From Crocinitomix sp. (GTDB lineage: Bacteria > Bacteroidota > Bacteroidia > Flavobacteriales_D > Crocinitomicaceae): a DNA stretch of 64,000 nucleotides. A program made the position numbers and the translations under genes. This document shows positions 34,460 to 43,536 of this stretch, in pieces. Below the pieces are notes generated by a model. It had not been told where the DNA came from. It ran no database searches and saw nothing but the letters and a program-made list of their open reading frames with translations. Location of the stretch: positions 33,333 through 97,332 of the forward strand of contig WTCE01000094.1 of assembly GCA_013138735.1 (NCBI GenBank), in the 5' to 3' direction. Every line of letters begins with the position of its first letter. The first letter of the stretch is position 1.

Positions 34460-35752
34460 ATGAAAAAATTAACCCTCCTTATGGCGTGTTGCATAGCAAT
34501 GACGCTCAATTCCGCTTATAGTCAATTAAGCAATGAAAAAAAGTATGACTTTTTAAAAAATTACAAAGCACCTGATTTTAAACAGAAACGTTTTGATCTT
34601 ACCTTTAATCTTGGAGGTGGAAATCATTCACTCTCATCAGACGCCGTTGGGCGAATTGCCGAGACTTCATTCTTCAGTTATTCACAGTACGCCAATAGTC
34701 AAGAATATCAAGGGAATTTCAGGGCAATTCTAAACTCAAGAGTTTATTGGGATAAATCAGATGACGAAGAACTTTTAACGACAACAAATAGTTTGGGTTT
34801 TACCACCATAAATCGTTTTTATTTTAAGCCAAATTGGTTTGTTGGCGTTTATGGCGGGGTACAAGCTGGGCATCTTCATAGAAGTGAAACTGGAGTGGGC
34901 AAGACAAATGCATTAGGGTTTATAGTAAGTCCTTCTCTAGCAATCGGTAACGGACGATTAGAGCCAATTCAATATGCTCGAAATGCAATGGATATTGAAA
35001 AACAACTGAATCGTGGAAATCGTTTAGTTCAACCCTATACAATGGGAGAGTTGAATAAAATCGCCAAGCAATTGGCCGTAATTAACAATGTGCGTTTTTA
35101 TGATTTTCGTTTGAGACGAATTGAGCAGTTTGAAGCAATAGACGCTACTTTACGTGAAATTGGCGGAATTAATGAATTCGATATCGCTTATTTTGCTCAT
35201 TTGGCAGATGCTTATTTATATGCTCAGAATTTTCAACGTTTTAGTGGGTTTCGCAATGAGATAGGTATGGCAAGTCTTTTAAATAATAGTCAACTTTTAG
35301 GCGAGACGAAAGAGGTGAATAATAATTTGAGCGGTAATGTATACTATAATTTGTCGTATAATTTACCGCAATCATATGCTATACAGCATACCCTGTTTAC
35401 AAGTTTAATCGCAGGTTTTTCAGTCATAGATGCGACTGGAATTGAGCCAATTGTTGAAGAAAACGCTTGGTTGAGTCTAGGTTATGAATTTGGATTATAC
35501 CCTACAACAAGAACCAATTTGAATTTAGGAGTTAAGGCCGGAGTAAACCCCGTAGAATCGAATTTTGGAATTGCTCTTTATGCGAATGGGTCAATCTATT
35601 TAAGCCCACAGTTCCGTCTAGCTTTCGAAGCGAACTTTAGCCCAGAGTCGGATTATTCTGAACCATATAACATACACATTCCATCACTTAATATGAGGGC
35701 CTATGATTATGTCATAGGGGGTAATATAAGCTTACGATATGCAATATTCTAA
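34460..35752 (+). CDS. Envelope beta-rich protein, tandem paralogue 1
   Basis: The 430-residue product has a signal peptide (TLLMACCIAMTLNSAYSQ) and then beta strands with an interior helical segment (QYARNAMDIEKQLNRGNRL ... LNKIAKQLAVINNVRFYDFRLRRIEQFEAIDATL). Strand patterns near both ends and a C-terminal NISLRYAIF suggest an outer-membrane barrel. It is very similar to the next gene: the helical core (~residues 165-265) is nearly identical, while loops (around 40-130 and 270-330) differ. No family name known. The CC before the signal cleavage site does not form a clean lipobox. Confidence 0.75.
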   Translation: MKKLTLLMACCIAMTLNSAYSQLSNEKKYDFLKNYKAPDFKQKRFDLTFNLGGGNHSLSSDAVGRIAETSFFSYSQYANSQEYQGNFRAILNSRVYWDKSDDEELLTTTNSLGFTTINRFYFKPNWFVGVYGGVQAGHLHRSETGVGKTNALGFIVSPSLAIGNGRLEPIQYARNAMDIEKQLNRGNRLVQPYTMGELNKIAKQLAVINNVRFYDFRLRRIEQFEAIDATLREIGGINEFDIAYFAHLADAYLYAQNFQRFSGFRNEIGMASLLNNSQLLGETKEVNNNLSGNVYYNLSYNLPQSYAIQHTLFTSLIAGFSVIDATGIEPIVEENAWLSLGYEFGLYPTTRTNLNLGVKAGVNPVESNFGIALYANGSIYLSPQFRLAFEANFSPESDYSEPYNIHIPSLNMRAYDYVIGGNISLRYAIF

Positions 35753-35890
35753 TACCTTTAAAGCGTAACATCAGCAGTCTATAGCTGGTGATAAGTCAAG
35801 AAGGATTTTAGTACAAATAAAAGCTACATTTAGTACTGTATCAATCTATCGATACTATATTGAGATGGTCTAATTCAGAAATAATCGAAA

Positions 35891-37186
35891 ATGAAAAAGT
35901 TAAGTCTAATTCTAGCATGTTGTATAGTAACTATGTTCAATACTGCTTATAGTCAACTAAGCAAAGAAAAAAAGTATGAGTTTTTAAGAGCTTATAAAGC
36001 ACCTGATTTTAAACAGAAACGCTTTGACATTGCTCTTGATCTTGGTGGTGGAAGTAATGCGTTGTCTACGAGTACGACCGGCCGCTTTTCTGAGTATACT
36101 GATTTCGGATACAGTCAATATTCTAATTCGCAAAAATATCAAGGCTTATTTAGGACTTATCTTAATTCTCGAATTAACTGGAATAAGTCCGATATAGACG
36201 AATTGTTTGCGGCTTCAACCGGCGTTGGGGTTTCTACGATAAATCGATTTTACTTCAAGCCAAACTGGTTTGTTGGCGTTTATGGTTTTGCAAGTCTTAG
36301 AAACTGGCATAGAAATGAAACAGGCTTTACTAATTCAAATTCTTTAGGTTTTACCGTTAGTCCTACAATAGCAATTGGAAAGGGGAGGTTAGAGCCTATT
36401 CAATATGCAAGAAATGCTATGGATATTGAACGGCAATTAAATCGTGGAGGTCGTTTATCTAAGCCTTATTCAATTTCAGAGCTTAATCGGATTGCTGATC
36501 AACTAGCAATTATAAATAATGTGAGATTTTATGATTTCAGATTAAGACGTATCGAACAGTTCGAGGCTATTGATGCTACTTTACGGGATATTGGAGGTGT
36601 AAGCGAATTTGATGTTGCTTATTTTGCGAATTTGGCAGATGCATATTTATATGCACAAAATTTCCAACGCTTTAGCGGCTTCCGAAATGAAATTGGAATA
36701 ACAAGTCAAGCACGCATCCATAACGCTTTATTTGTTGATGAACCTTCAAATTCTGAGAGTTATGCCAGTAACTTATACTATAATCTTTCTTATAATTTTG
36801 CACAATCTTATGCGATACAACACACACTCTTTACAAATGTATTGGCTGGTTATTATCGCATTAAGTCTCCAGGCAACGGTCCAAATGAAGGCGCAAATGG
36901 TTTGCTAAGTGCGGGTTATGAACTCGGGATATATCCAACGACACGTACAAATCTTAATTTAGGTGTTAAGGCTGGAGTAGATGTTGTTAACGTAGACTAT
37001 TTGACGAGTGTTTACGCGAATGGTTCAATCTATTTAAGTCCGCAATTTAGACTAGCTTTTGAAGTGAATTATAGTCCGGATACTCATTATTTCGAGTCTG
37101 TTTATGTGCCTTTTCCATCTGTAGATTCACGCGAATTTGATTTTGTCATGGGAGGATCAGTTAGTCTCCGATATGCAATATTTTAA
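35891..37186 (+). CDS. Envelope beta-rich protein, tandem paralogue 2
   Basis: This is a 431-residue paralogue of the preceding gene with the same signal peptide type (SLILACCIVTMFNTAYSQ), the same conserved core (LEPIQYARNAMDIE; NVRFYDFRLRRIEQFEAIDATL; ADAYLYAQNFQRFSGFRNEIG) and the same C-terminus (SLRYAIF). The similarity extends past the stop: both are followed by TAATACCTTTAA(A/G)GC(G/A)TAA, so a tandem duplication included the 3' flank. Divergence concentrates in regions expected to be surface loops. It is followed 24 bases later by the DUF3820 gene. Function unknown. Confidence 0.75.
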   Translation: MKKLSLILACCIVTMFNTAYSQLSKEKKYEFLRAYKAPDFKQKRFDIALDLGGGSNALSTSTTGRFSEYTDFGYSQYSNSQKYQGLFRTYLNSRINWNKSDIDELFAASTGVGVSTINRFYFKPNWFVGVYGFASLRNWHRNETGFTNSNSLGFTVSPTIAIGKGRLEPIQYARNAMDIERQLNRGGRLSKPYSISELNRIADQLAIINNVRFYDFRLRRIEQFEAIDATLRDIGGVSEFDVAYFANLADAYLYAQNFQRFSGFRNEIGITSQARIHNALFVDEPSNSESYASNLYYNLSYNFAQSYAIQHTLFTNVLAGYYRIKSPGNGPNEGANGLLSAGYELGIYPTTRTNLNLGVKAGVDVVNVDYLTSVYANGSIYLSPQFRLAFEVNYSPDTHYFESVYVPFPSVDSREFDFVMGGSVSLRYAIF

Positions 37187-37210
37187 TACCTTTAAGGCAT
37201 AAGATTTATT

Positions 37211-37450
37211 ATGCTGGATCAGGAAGCGCAACGCAAACATTTAATTGAATTGGTAACTACCCGAATGCCGTATGGGAAATATAAAGGATGGAATCTTTGT
37301 GATTTGCCCGAACCTTATTTGTCTTGGTACAATGCCAAAGGTTTTCCTACAGGTAAAATGGGGACTTTACTAGCTTCAATCTATGAAATAAAACTCAATG
37401 GTTTAGAATATTTATTGAAACCTATAAAAGAAGCTGCTAATCGACGTTAA
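37211..37450 (+). CDS. DUF3820 family protein
   Basis: The 79-residue protein has the DUF3820 core RMPYGKYKGWNLCDLPEPYLSWYNAKGFPTGKMG, a small fold also noted as a putative quorum-sensing-regulated virulence factor family in other bacteria; the biochemical role is unknown. It is soluble and lacks a signal peptide. It follows the second paralogue closely but is unrelated to it, and its stop overlaps that of the convergent lipoprotein gene by four bases. Confidence 0.88.
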   Translation: MLDQEAQRKHLIELVTTRMPYGKYKGWNLCDLPEPYLSWYNAKGFPTGKMGTLLASIYEIKLNGLEYLLKPIKEAANRR

Positions 37451-37884
37451 TCTTTCGTAACAACGACATCAACCGATTTTGGTTTACTATCAGCTCCTTC
37501 AGATCCCGGATAAGGATTTACATTAAGTAATTTAAACGTAAAGCCAAAAACAGATTTTGAAGTTTCCATATCTGAATTGGTATTCAAGTTCATATTTTCA
37601 AGCTCTTTATTATAAGTGACAGAAAAGCCAACTTCGGCATTTCCAGCCCAAATACAATTCGCATCTATTGGGCAACGAGAATCTGAAACAATCGTGTCGA
37701 ACTGCACAAACAGATTGACATCATCATTACACAGTACAATATCGTTTAAACCAATAGAAGTAGTGTCACCCAAATTAAATCCTGAGATATCCATAGCTTC
37801 TGTTGTTTCTTTCATGTTACTGCACGCGCCTAAAATACCCGTTACAAAAAATGCTGCTAAAATAAATGTTCCCTTTTTTTTCAT
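37447..37884 (-). CDS. Small lipoprotein with DSRCP-xDxxCxWxG motif
   Basis: The signal GTFILAAFFVTGILGACSNM has lipobox LGAC, so this is a lipoprotein. The mature part includes FVQFDTIVSDSRCPIDANCIWAGNAEVGFSV, a pattern (DSRCPxxxxCxWAGxA) that I recall from many small exported Bacteroidota proteins; the two cysteines probably form a disulphide. No enzymatic motif is seen. It is monocistronic and is followed on its upstream side by a 660-base region without intact genes. Confidence 0.78.
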   Translation of the reverse strand: MKKKGTFILAAFFVTGILGACSNMKETTEAMDISGFNLGDTTSIGLNDIVLCNDDVNLFVQFDTIVSDSRCPIDANCIWAGNAEVGFSVTYNKELENMNLNTNSDMETSKSVFGFTFKLLNVNPYPGSEGADSKPKSVDVVVTKD

Positions 37885-38012
37885 GACAAATGCTTATTAA
37901 CTTTCTTAGATTGCGCTTTTTGACTTACGCAATTAGTTTACATTACGGTAATCGTAATTATAAGTTTCATTTTCCAAAAACGTGCCAAATTTTCTTTCGG
38001 ATTAAATTGGGA

Positions 38013-38200
38013 CTATTTTTTCCTAGGTTTTGCTCCGCGCAATGGTTCTTGATCGAAAGGGTTTTCTGGCCAAGCATGTTTTTTATAGCGGATTCGCAAT
38101 TCTTTGCGCACTTCGTGATAAGCTGATTTCCAAAAGATTTCATTGTTTTGGTGGTTTCTGCAATTTTATAATCTTGCAGTAAAAAGATATTAATTTTTTG
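38013..38200 (-). pseudogene. Decayed duplicate of the hrpB 3' end
   Basis: Bases 38013-38137 match 38550-38674 (the end of hrpB) almost base for base, including the stop codon and the C-terminal coding for NPFDQEPLRGAKPRKK-like residues, and weaker similarity continues to about 38200 (CAATTTTATA and flank). A one-base deletion upstream of the shared segment breaks the frame, and the copy has no start. It is therefore a non-functional fragment, about 540 bases from its source. The rest of hrpB is absent. Confidence 0.8.
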
Positions 38201-38549
38201 AATCAACATCTTGTACTTTTTGCTCGACCAAAAAGTACCAAAAAAGTCTCCTTAGCAGGGCTTGGCATTTTAGAGGCCCATTCGAAAATCAATTTCACCT
38301 TCTCCTTTACTAACTTGGGTCGGGTGATCCCGTTAACTAACGGGCTTCCCTACTCACTAACTAAAGGCTTTGATTAAATCACTTTTCGAACAGAACGCCT
38401 GTCACCTATTGAACACTATTAAGCATAAGTTTGAATTGAAAAGTTGCAGCAATTAGCAGGTTTTCCGTAGAGCTATATGTCTATAATGACCAAAAAATAA
38501 GAAGCTTTTTTGGAGTTTAATTAAACAATAATACCGAATTGAATTAACT
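38201..38549. repeat. Intergenic region with strong hairpin and palindromes
   Basis: No gene is seen. GTACTTTTTG-CTCGAC-CAAAAAGTAC (38213-38238) is a perfect ten-base inverted repeat of a type I recall as frequent in Bacteroidota intergenic DNA. CCCGTTA-AC-TAACGGG (38329-38344) is a second perfect palindrome. The unusually cytosine-rich stretch 38260-38420 differs from surrounding intergenic DNA and may be a dispersed repeat. The two hrpB copies bracket this segment. Confidence 0.6.
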
Positions 38550-41045
38550 CTATTTTTTCCTAGGTTTTGCTCCTCGAAGAGGTTCCTGATCAAAAGGGTT
38601 TTCTGGCCAAGCATGTTTTTTATAGCGGATTCGCAATTCTTTGCGCACTTCGTGATAGGCCGATTTCCAAAAGCTTTCTAAATCAGTTGTAGTTTGTACA
38701 ATTTTATAGCCTGGGGACAATAAATGCATTAAAACTTTAATTTCTTCGCGATTTACTGTTGGAGTTGATTTTAAACCAAAAATTTCTTGAATTCGAACAG
38801 GTAAAATTGGTGTTGAACCATTTTTTTGATATTCTATTTCAATGTAAGAACCACTAGGAACTTTAATTTTTGATGGGGCCAATTCATTTAAAAGTCGTTG
38901 TTGTTCATTGCTTAAGCTGAACTGTAAAACTTCAGTTAAGTCGATTTTCTTCAATTCTTCTGGTTTGTTGATATTGTTTAAATAGGGACTTAACCATAGG
39001 TCATTTGTTTCCAATAAATAATCGGTTGTAGTATTGGGCCAATCGGCATTTGGATACCATTTTTTGACTGTAATTATTCGATTTTGCCATTGTTCGACGC
39101 TTTTATCAAAATTCAAAAGAGATTTTCCTTCTTTGGCAATAGCTTGCGATATTGCTGCTTTAACAAGCGCTTGGTCAGGTTCATCAATCGGAGTAGACTT
39201 TAAAACGATACTGCCAATGCGCGTTTCTTTTACCGCTTTTAAACCACCTTTTTTCGAATTCCAACGCACAATATCTTGCGTTTTTAAAAAAGGAACCAAA
39301 TCAGTTGGATTCAATGGTGCAGCTAAAAATATTTTCCCGGTTCCGCTTTCCCGATCATTTAAATTGGCAACAGCCAACCACGGTTCATGCGCCAAGTCAT
39401 CTTTATGGCCCGCCATAGCATAAGCGCCATTCGCCAATTGAAACTGTGCATTATTTCCTGGTCTTGCAAAAGCGATTCGCTCGGGGTAGGCATGAACCAA
39501 CAATAATCCCGCCTCATAGGGATCAAAGCTGTGGTTATCTTCCTCAGCTTTCATCATTTTGCAGTATTGCTTTGCAATTTTATCAATCCGTGCAAATTTA
39601 CCGCCACTCTGTTTGTTCGAGCGGCTGCGTCTTAGCGCTTCAACTCGCAGTGTAATGTCAATTCCGCTTTCTTTTGGTAAGGGATCACGTTCTTCTAAAA
39701 TGGCCGCCAAATCAGCTGCTAATGAAAGCAATCCTTCTTCTTCAGCAGTTAATAGCATATGCGCAATTCTTGGATGCGTAGGCAATTGATTCATGCGCTT
39801 GCCATGTGCAGTGATTTTCCCATTCTCAATGGCCTCTAAATTTTCCAAATTTTTTGTGGCTTGTTTTATCGCATGATTGGGCGGTAAATCAATCCAAGTG
39901 AGATCGTGAATATTCTGAATGCCCCAATTGGCAAGGTTTAAGAGCAGGGGTGTTAAATCTGCTTCCATTATTTCTGGAATGCGGTGTGGCGTTAATTTGG
40001 ACTGTGTTGCTTTGGACCAAAGGCGATAGCAGGTTCCAGGTTCAATTCTTCCAGCACGGCCAGCACGTTGGTCCGCGGCGTCATTTGTGATTTGTATTGT
40101 TCGCAAGCCAGAAAGTCCTGAGCGGGTATCAAATTTTGCAACGCGAGCAAAACCACAATCAACAACAACTTTTACGCCTTCAATTGTTAAACTTGTTTCG
40201 GCAATAGAAGTGGCAATTACAATCTTTCTTTTCCCTTGTTTATTGGGATGGATTGCTGCATATTGCTTTGCTTGAGGTAATCTACCGTAAAGTTCCTGAA
40301 TAGCAATCTTTTCATAATCTGTTTTTCGCTTTAAAATAGCGGCGCAATTATTAATTTCTCGTTCACCTGGCAGAAAGACTAAAACGTCTCCTGAATGCTT
40401 TTTTAGGGCTTTCATAACGGTGTTAGCAGCCGCTTCTGGTAATAAGGTTTTATCTGCCTCACCTTCATAAATAACTTCCACAGGAAATTGTCTCCCATTG
40501 CTTTCAACTAAAGGCGCATCTAATAATTGCGTCAAGTTTGCACTATCAATGGTCGCAGACATGATTAGTAATCTTAAGTGTTCACGTAATACACTTTGTG
40601 TTTCTCGTGTCAAGGCCAATGCTATGTCCGCATGAATGCTGCGTTCATGAAATTCATCAAAAATAATCAATCCAACTCCTTCTAAAGCACTGTCAGACTG
40701 TAACATTCTTGTTAAAATACCTTCTGTTAAAATTTCAATTTTTGTCTGTTGGCTAACCTTAACATCAAAGCGAATGCGATAACCAATACTTTCCCCAACC
40801 TTTTCACCAATTAAACTGGCCATTCTAGCTGCGATTCCTTTAGCAGCAAGCCGTCTAGGTTCCAGCATCAGAATTTTTTGCCCTTTCAACCAAGGTTCGT
40901 TTAATAAAGCTAAGGGGAGGAGTGTACTTTTTCCAGCACCAGGAGGGGCAGTTAGAACCAAGGTTTTATGCGCTATCAAGCGTTCCTTAACTTCGTCAAA
41001 GACGTCAACAATTGGTAAGTTTTCTTTGTAAGGATCGTATGCCAT
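38550..41045 (-). CDS. hrpB: ATP-dependent RNA helicase HrpB-type
   Basis: The 831-residue protein has DEAH-box helicase motifs: Walker A APPGAGKSTLLPL near residue 33, DEFHERS near 130, SAT (LLIMSATID), motif V TSIAETSLTIEGV and motif VI QRAGRAGR, then the HA2-like helical region and an HrpB C-terminal domain (the KHAWPENPFDQEPLRGAKPRKK end is typical). HrpB proteins are putative RNA helicases with unclear roles. ATG 41045 (MAYDPYKENL) is preferred over GTG 41066 because a TACCTTTG promoter box overlaps the GTG. The 3' end has a decayed duplicate downstream. Confidence 0.93.
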   Translation of the reverse strand: MAYDPYKENLPIVDVFDEVKERLIAHKTLVLTAPPGAGKSTLLPLALLNEPWLKGQKILMLEPRRLAAKGIAARMASLIGEKVGESIGYRIRFDVKVSQQTKIEILTEGILTRMLQSDSALEGVGLIIFDEFHERSIHADIALALTRETQSVLREHLRLLIMSATIDSANLTQLLDAPLVESNGRQFPVEVIYEGEADKTLLPEAAANTVMKALKKHSGDVLVFLPGEREINNCAAILKRKTDYEKIAIQELYGRLPQAKQYAAIHPNKQGKRKIVIATSIAETSLTIEGVKVVVDCGFARVAKFDTRSGLSGLRTIQITNDAADQRAGRAGRIEPGTCYRLWSKATQSKLTPHRIPEIMEADLTPLLLNLANWGIQNIHDLTWIDLPPNHAIKQATKNLENLEAIENGKITAHGKRMNQLPTHPRIAHMLLTAEEEGLLSLAADLAAILEERDPLPKESGIDITLRVEALRRSRSNKQSGGKFARIDKIAKQYCKMMKAEEDNHSFDPYEAGLLLVHAYPERIAFARPGNNAQFQLANGAYAMAGHKDDLAHEPWLAVANLNDRESGTGKIFLAAPLNPTDLVPFLKTQDIVRWNSKKGGLKAVKETRIGSIVLKSTPIDEPDQALVKAAISQAIAKEGKSLLNFDKSVEQWQNRIITVKKWYPNADWPNTTTDYLLETNDLWLSPYLNNINKPEELKKIDLTEVLQFSLSNEQQRLLNELAPSKIKVPSGSYIEIEYQKNGSTPILPVRIQEIFGLKSTPTVNREEIKVLMHLLSPGYKIVQTTTDLESFWKSAYHEVRKELRIRYKKHAWPENPFDQEPLRGAKPRKK

Positions 41046-41065
41046 AGCTATTCTCAGAATCAGCA

Positions 41066-41073
41066 CAAAGGTA
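41066..41073 (-). promoter_or_regulatory. -7 promoter element for hrpB
   Basis: The minus strand reads TACCTTTG, a match to TAnnTTTG, 20 bases before the preferred ATG. It decides the start: an upstream GTG would lie on the promoter. No clear -33 element is visible. Confidence 0.5.
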
Positions 41074-41238
41074 ATGAATTAGTCGCTAGTCTTTAGTCCC
41101 TAGCCTTTAGGATTTAGACAAAATTATTGGGAAAATATTTTGTCTTATTCGTTAACTGTAGTATGTTTTCAATCAAATTTACGGAATTGTTGCCATCTAA
41201 TAGAATTTTCAGGACCTTAGCTCTCCCCTAAGTCCTAT

Positions 41239-43329
41239 TTACTGCCGTACAACCTTAAGAAATGCTTGTTCACCGCTATCCGTTTTAATTTCTAAAAAGT
41301 ATATGCCTTTTGCTTGCTCAATTTCCATTGGAATTGTGCGGACAGCATTGTGCGTGGATTGTGAGATGATTTCACCTGCAATATTTCGAACGGTAATATC
41401 TATCGTTTGATATGTTTTTCCAAGTTGTATATTGAATGCTCCAGAGGTTGGATTTGGAAAGGCTTGAGCGTTCATTTTTAAAAGGCTTGAATCGATTCCA
41501 AGTCCATAAATGGTATAACAGCTGGAAGTATCAATACAGGTTCCAACAGTAATAATAACTGCATATTCTCCATCTTCTTCGGCAAGGAATACTTGATCCG
41601 TTTCGCCAGATATTACAGAATAATCCGTTTCACAATTTACCCATTGGTAGGTCGCTTCAATATGATCTTCATCAGAGGTGAGTTCTGGCCCAACCTGTGT
41701 TACGCCATTGTCAATGGGTGCAATTGTGACATCTATCGTGACTAAACTATCGCAATTGCATACACTTTCTAAGGTTTCGGAATAAATTCCTGTTTCTGAA
41801 TAATTAGTGCCAGAAGAAGAAGTATAGCTATCGCATTGTTCCACAACAAGAGTGTCTCCAATTACTTGGCAATAACTTAGTTTAAGGATATATGTTTGGG
41901 ATCCACCCCCTCCCTCTAATTCATGGACGGAGCTAGGGCAAAAATCAAAATCGAGCGTATTACCAAAGTGCCCAAGAAAATATAACTGATCTTCTGGATC
42001 AACTGAAAATGAATTGATAGAGGAAATATCTGTACTATTGGATTGTTTCCACCAAATTAGGTTCCCATCTTCGTCAAATTTTTCAATGTAAAAATCTGAT
42101 TCACCATGATTGCTCGCGATAACTTCCCCAATTCCGGGATCTAGGTCTATCTCATCACTCAAAAACCTGCCAGCGATATAAATTTCATTATCAGAATTAC
42201 AATTAATACCACCAATCCAATCAAAACCTGGTCCACCTATAGAATTTGCCCATAATAGCTCGCCTGATTCATTAAGCTTCATGAAAAAATGGTCGTAGCT
42301 ACCGTTTGAGGTTAATTCGAAAACATCAGGTCCGGGATCAAAATCGGTTGAACTTTTATAAATTCCCGAGCATAGTATATTTCCTTCAATATCGCGGTTG
42401 ATGCTTTGTCCTTTAGTTAATTCCTCTCCTAAAAAGGGTTTTGCCCATACAAATTCACCTACTGCGTTAATTTTCAAAACAAAAGCGCTTGTAGGTTCAC
42501 CAGAATCTAGCAGGAACTCATCAGGACCGCTATCAAAATCAACTTCTCCAAAAAAGTTTCCAGTTATTAATAAAGCAAGATCATCTGTAAAACAAGCATC
42601 ACCGGGTCTTGCATTCGAGATTTTTTTCGCCCAAATGAAGTTCCCATCACTGTCCAACTTTTGAATGAACATTGCAAAACCAGTTTCTGCCCATAAGGTA
42701 TATGTCGCCAAAATCCATGGGTCAGGATCGAAATCTTGAACATCACTAAAAGTACCAATGAATAAAACATTTCCATCATCATCCCTTCTAACTGCGCTGT
42801 TAAGACCAGCGTCACCAGTAATTGGAATGTTGTTTGCCCATTCAAAATTACCATCTCCGTCCAATTTCAGGGTAAAAATGTCCCATGTATAACCGGTTCC
42901 ATGAATGATATAGGTGTCAATACCTGGGTCAAAATCGGCAGAATCTTGTATGAAACCTGAAATGTAGACTTCATTTCCGTCGGGACTCACATCAATCGAA
43001 CGAGCTTGGTCGTCAGAGCCATAACCGTAGATAGATTTAGCCCAAATGAAGTTTCCTTCGGTATCCAATTTCTGAATATAGACATCAGCGCCAATTGCTG
43101 TAATATTGAATTCATCTGGACCTGGGTCAAAATCAAGTGTACCTACAAACCTACCAGTGGAATAGGTATTGCCTGCGTCATCCGTAGCTATAGCCCATGG
43201 ATTAGATGAACTTTCCACCGCTGTTTTTACCCATTCAAATTCTTGTGCAATGGCATTTTGAGAAATAAATAAAAGGCCGAGTAAAACAATTTTCACGTGA
43301 AAGAATAGTGCTACGTTAGGTTTAGACAT
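41239..43329 (-). CDS. T9SS-sorted protein with seven DFDPGPD repeats
   Basis: A signal peptide (VKIVLLGLLFISQNAIAQ) leads into seven repeats of ~60-75 residues, each containing x-DFDPGPD-xF and, ~20 residues on, KLDxxGNFxWAK (SBBP-like propeller pattern), over about residues 40-480. A cysteine-rich link (VVEQCDSYTSSSGTNYSETGIY, CNCDSLVTIDVTI) of the type common in Flavobacteria surface proteins follows, then a T9SS type A sorting domain (AQAFPNPTSGAFNIQLG ... GEIISQSTH, then IEQAKGIYFLEI). Asp-rich turns suggest calcium binding. It is probably a secreted surface protein with no catalytic motif visible. It stands alone between hrpB and sucD. Confidence 0.88.
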   Translation of the reverse strand: MSKPNVALFFHVKIVLLGLLFISQNAIAQEFEWVKTAVESSSNPWAIATDDAGNTYSTGRFVGTLDFDPGPDEFNITAIGADVYIQKLDTEGNFIWAKSIYGYGSDDQARSIDVSPDGNEVYISGFIQDSADFDPGIDTYIIHGTGYTWDIFTLKLDGDGNFEWANNIPITGDAGLNSAVRRDDDGNVLFIGTFSDVQDFDPDPWILATYTLWAETGFAMFIQKLDSDGNFIWAKKISNARPGDACFTDDLALLITGNFFGEVDFDSGPDEFLLDSGEPTSAFVLKINAVGEFVWAKPFLGEELTKGQSINRDIEGNILCSGIYKSSTDFDPGPDVFELTSNGSYDHFFMKLNESGELLWANSIGGPGFDWIGGINCNSDNEIYIAGRFLSDEIDLDPGIGEVIASNHGESDFYIEKFDEDGNLIWWKQSNSTDISSINSFSVDPEDQLYFLGHFGNTLDFDFCPSSVHELEGGGGSQTYILKLSYCQVIGDTLVVEQCDSYTSSSGTNYSETGIYSETLESVCNCDSLVTIDVTIAPIDNGVTQVGPELTSDEDHIEATYQWVNCETDYSVISGETDQVFLAEEDGEYAVIITVGTCIDTSSCYTIYGLGIDSSLLKMNAQAFPNPTSGAFNIQLGKTYQTIDITVRNIAGEIISQSTHNAVRTIPMEIEQAKGIYFLEIKTDSGEQAFLKVVRQ

Positions 43330-43486
43330 GACAGAGGTTTATTGCGTACTTAAATAACGTAATTTAAAATGAATGGGTTGGTAATAATATTAGATTTTTT
43401 TTCTTTCAAGCAGGATTTGTTCAAGATAACGAATTGGGGGAGCGATCTTTTAGAAAACAACGCTGACCTACTTCTTTAAAACAAAA

Positions 43487-43515
43487 AAAGTCCTGACGAT
43501 AAATGTCAGGACTTT
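43487..43515 (-). terminator. Rho-independent terminator of sucD
   Basis: AAAGTCCTGAC / GTCAGGACTTT forms an 11-base perfect stem with a seven-base loop. Read on the minus strand the stem is followed by TTTTTTTGTTTT, as expected for termination 22 bases after the sucD stop. Confidence 0.88.
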
Positions 43516-43536
43516 AAAATATGTTTGTATGGTAGT

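Noticed and set aside
37967..38209. Minus-strand frame with a start codon near 38209, as a real small gene
   Set aside because: Its sequence is explained as the frame-shifted hrpB duplicate.
41046..41066. GTG start for hrpB at 41066
   Set aside because: It overlaps the TACCTTTG promoter box; ATG 41045 is better.
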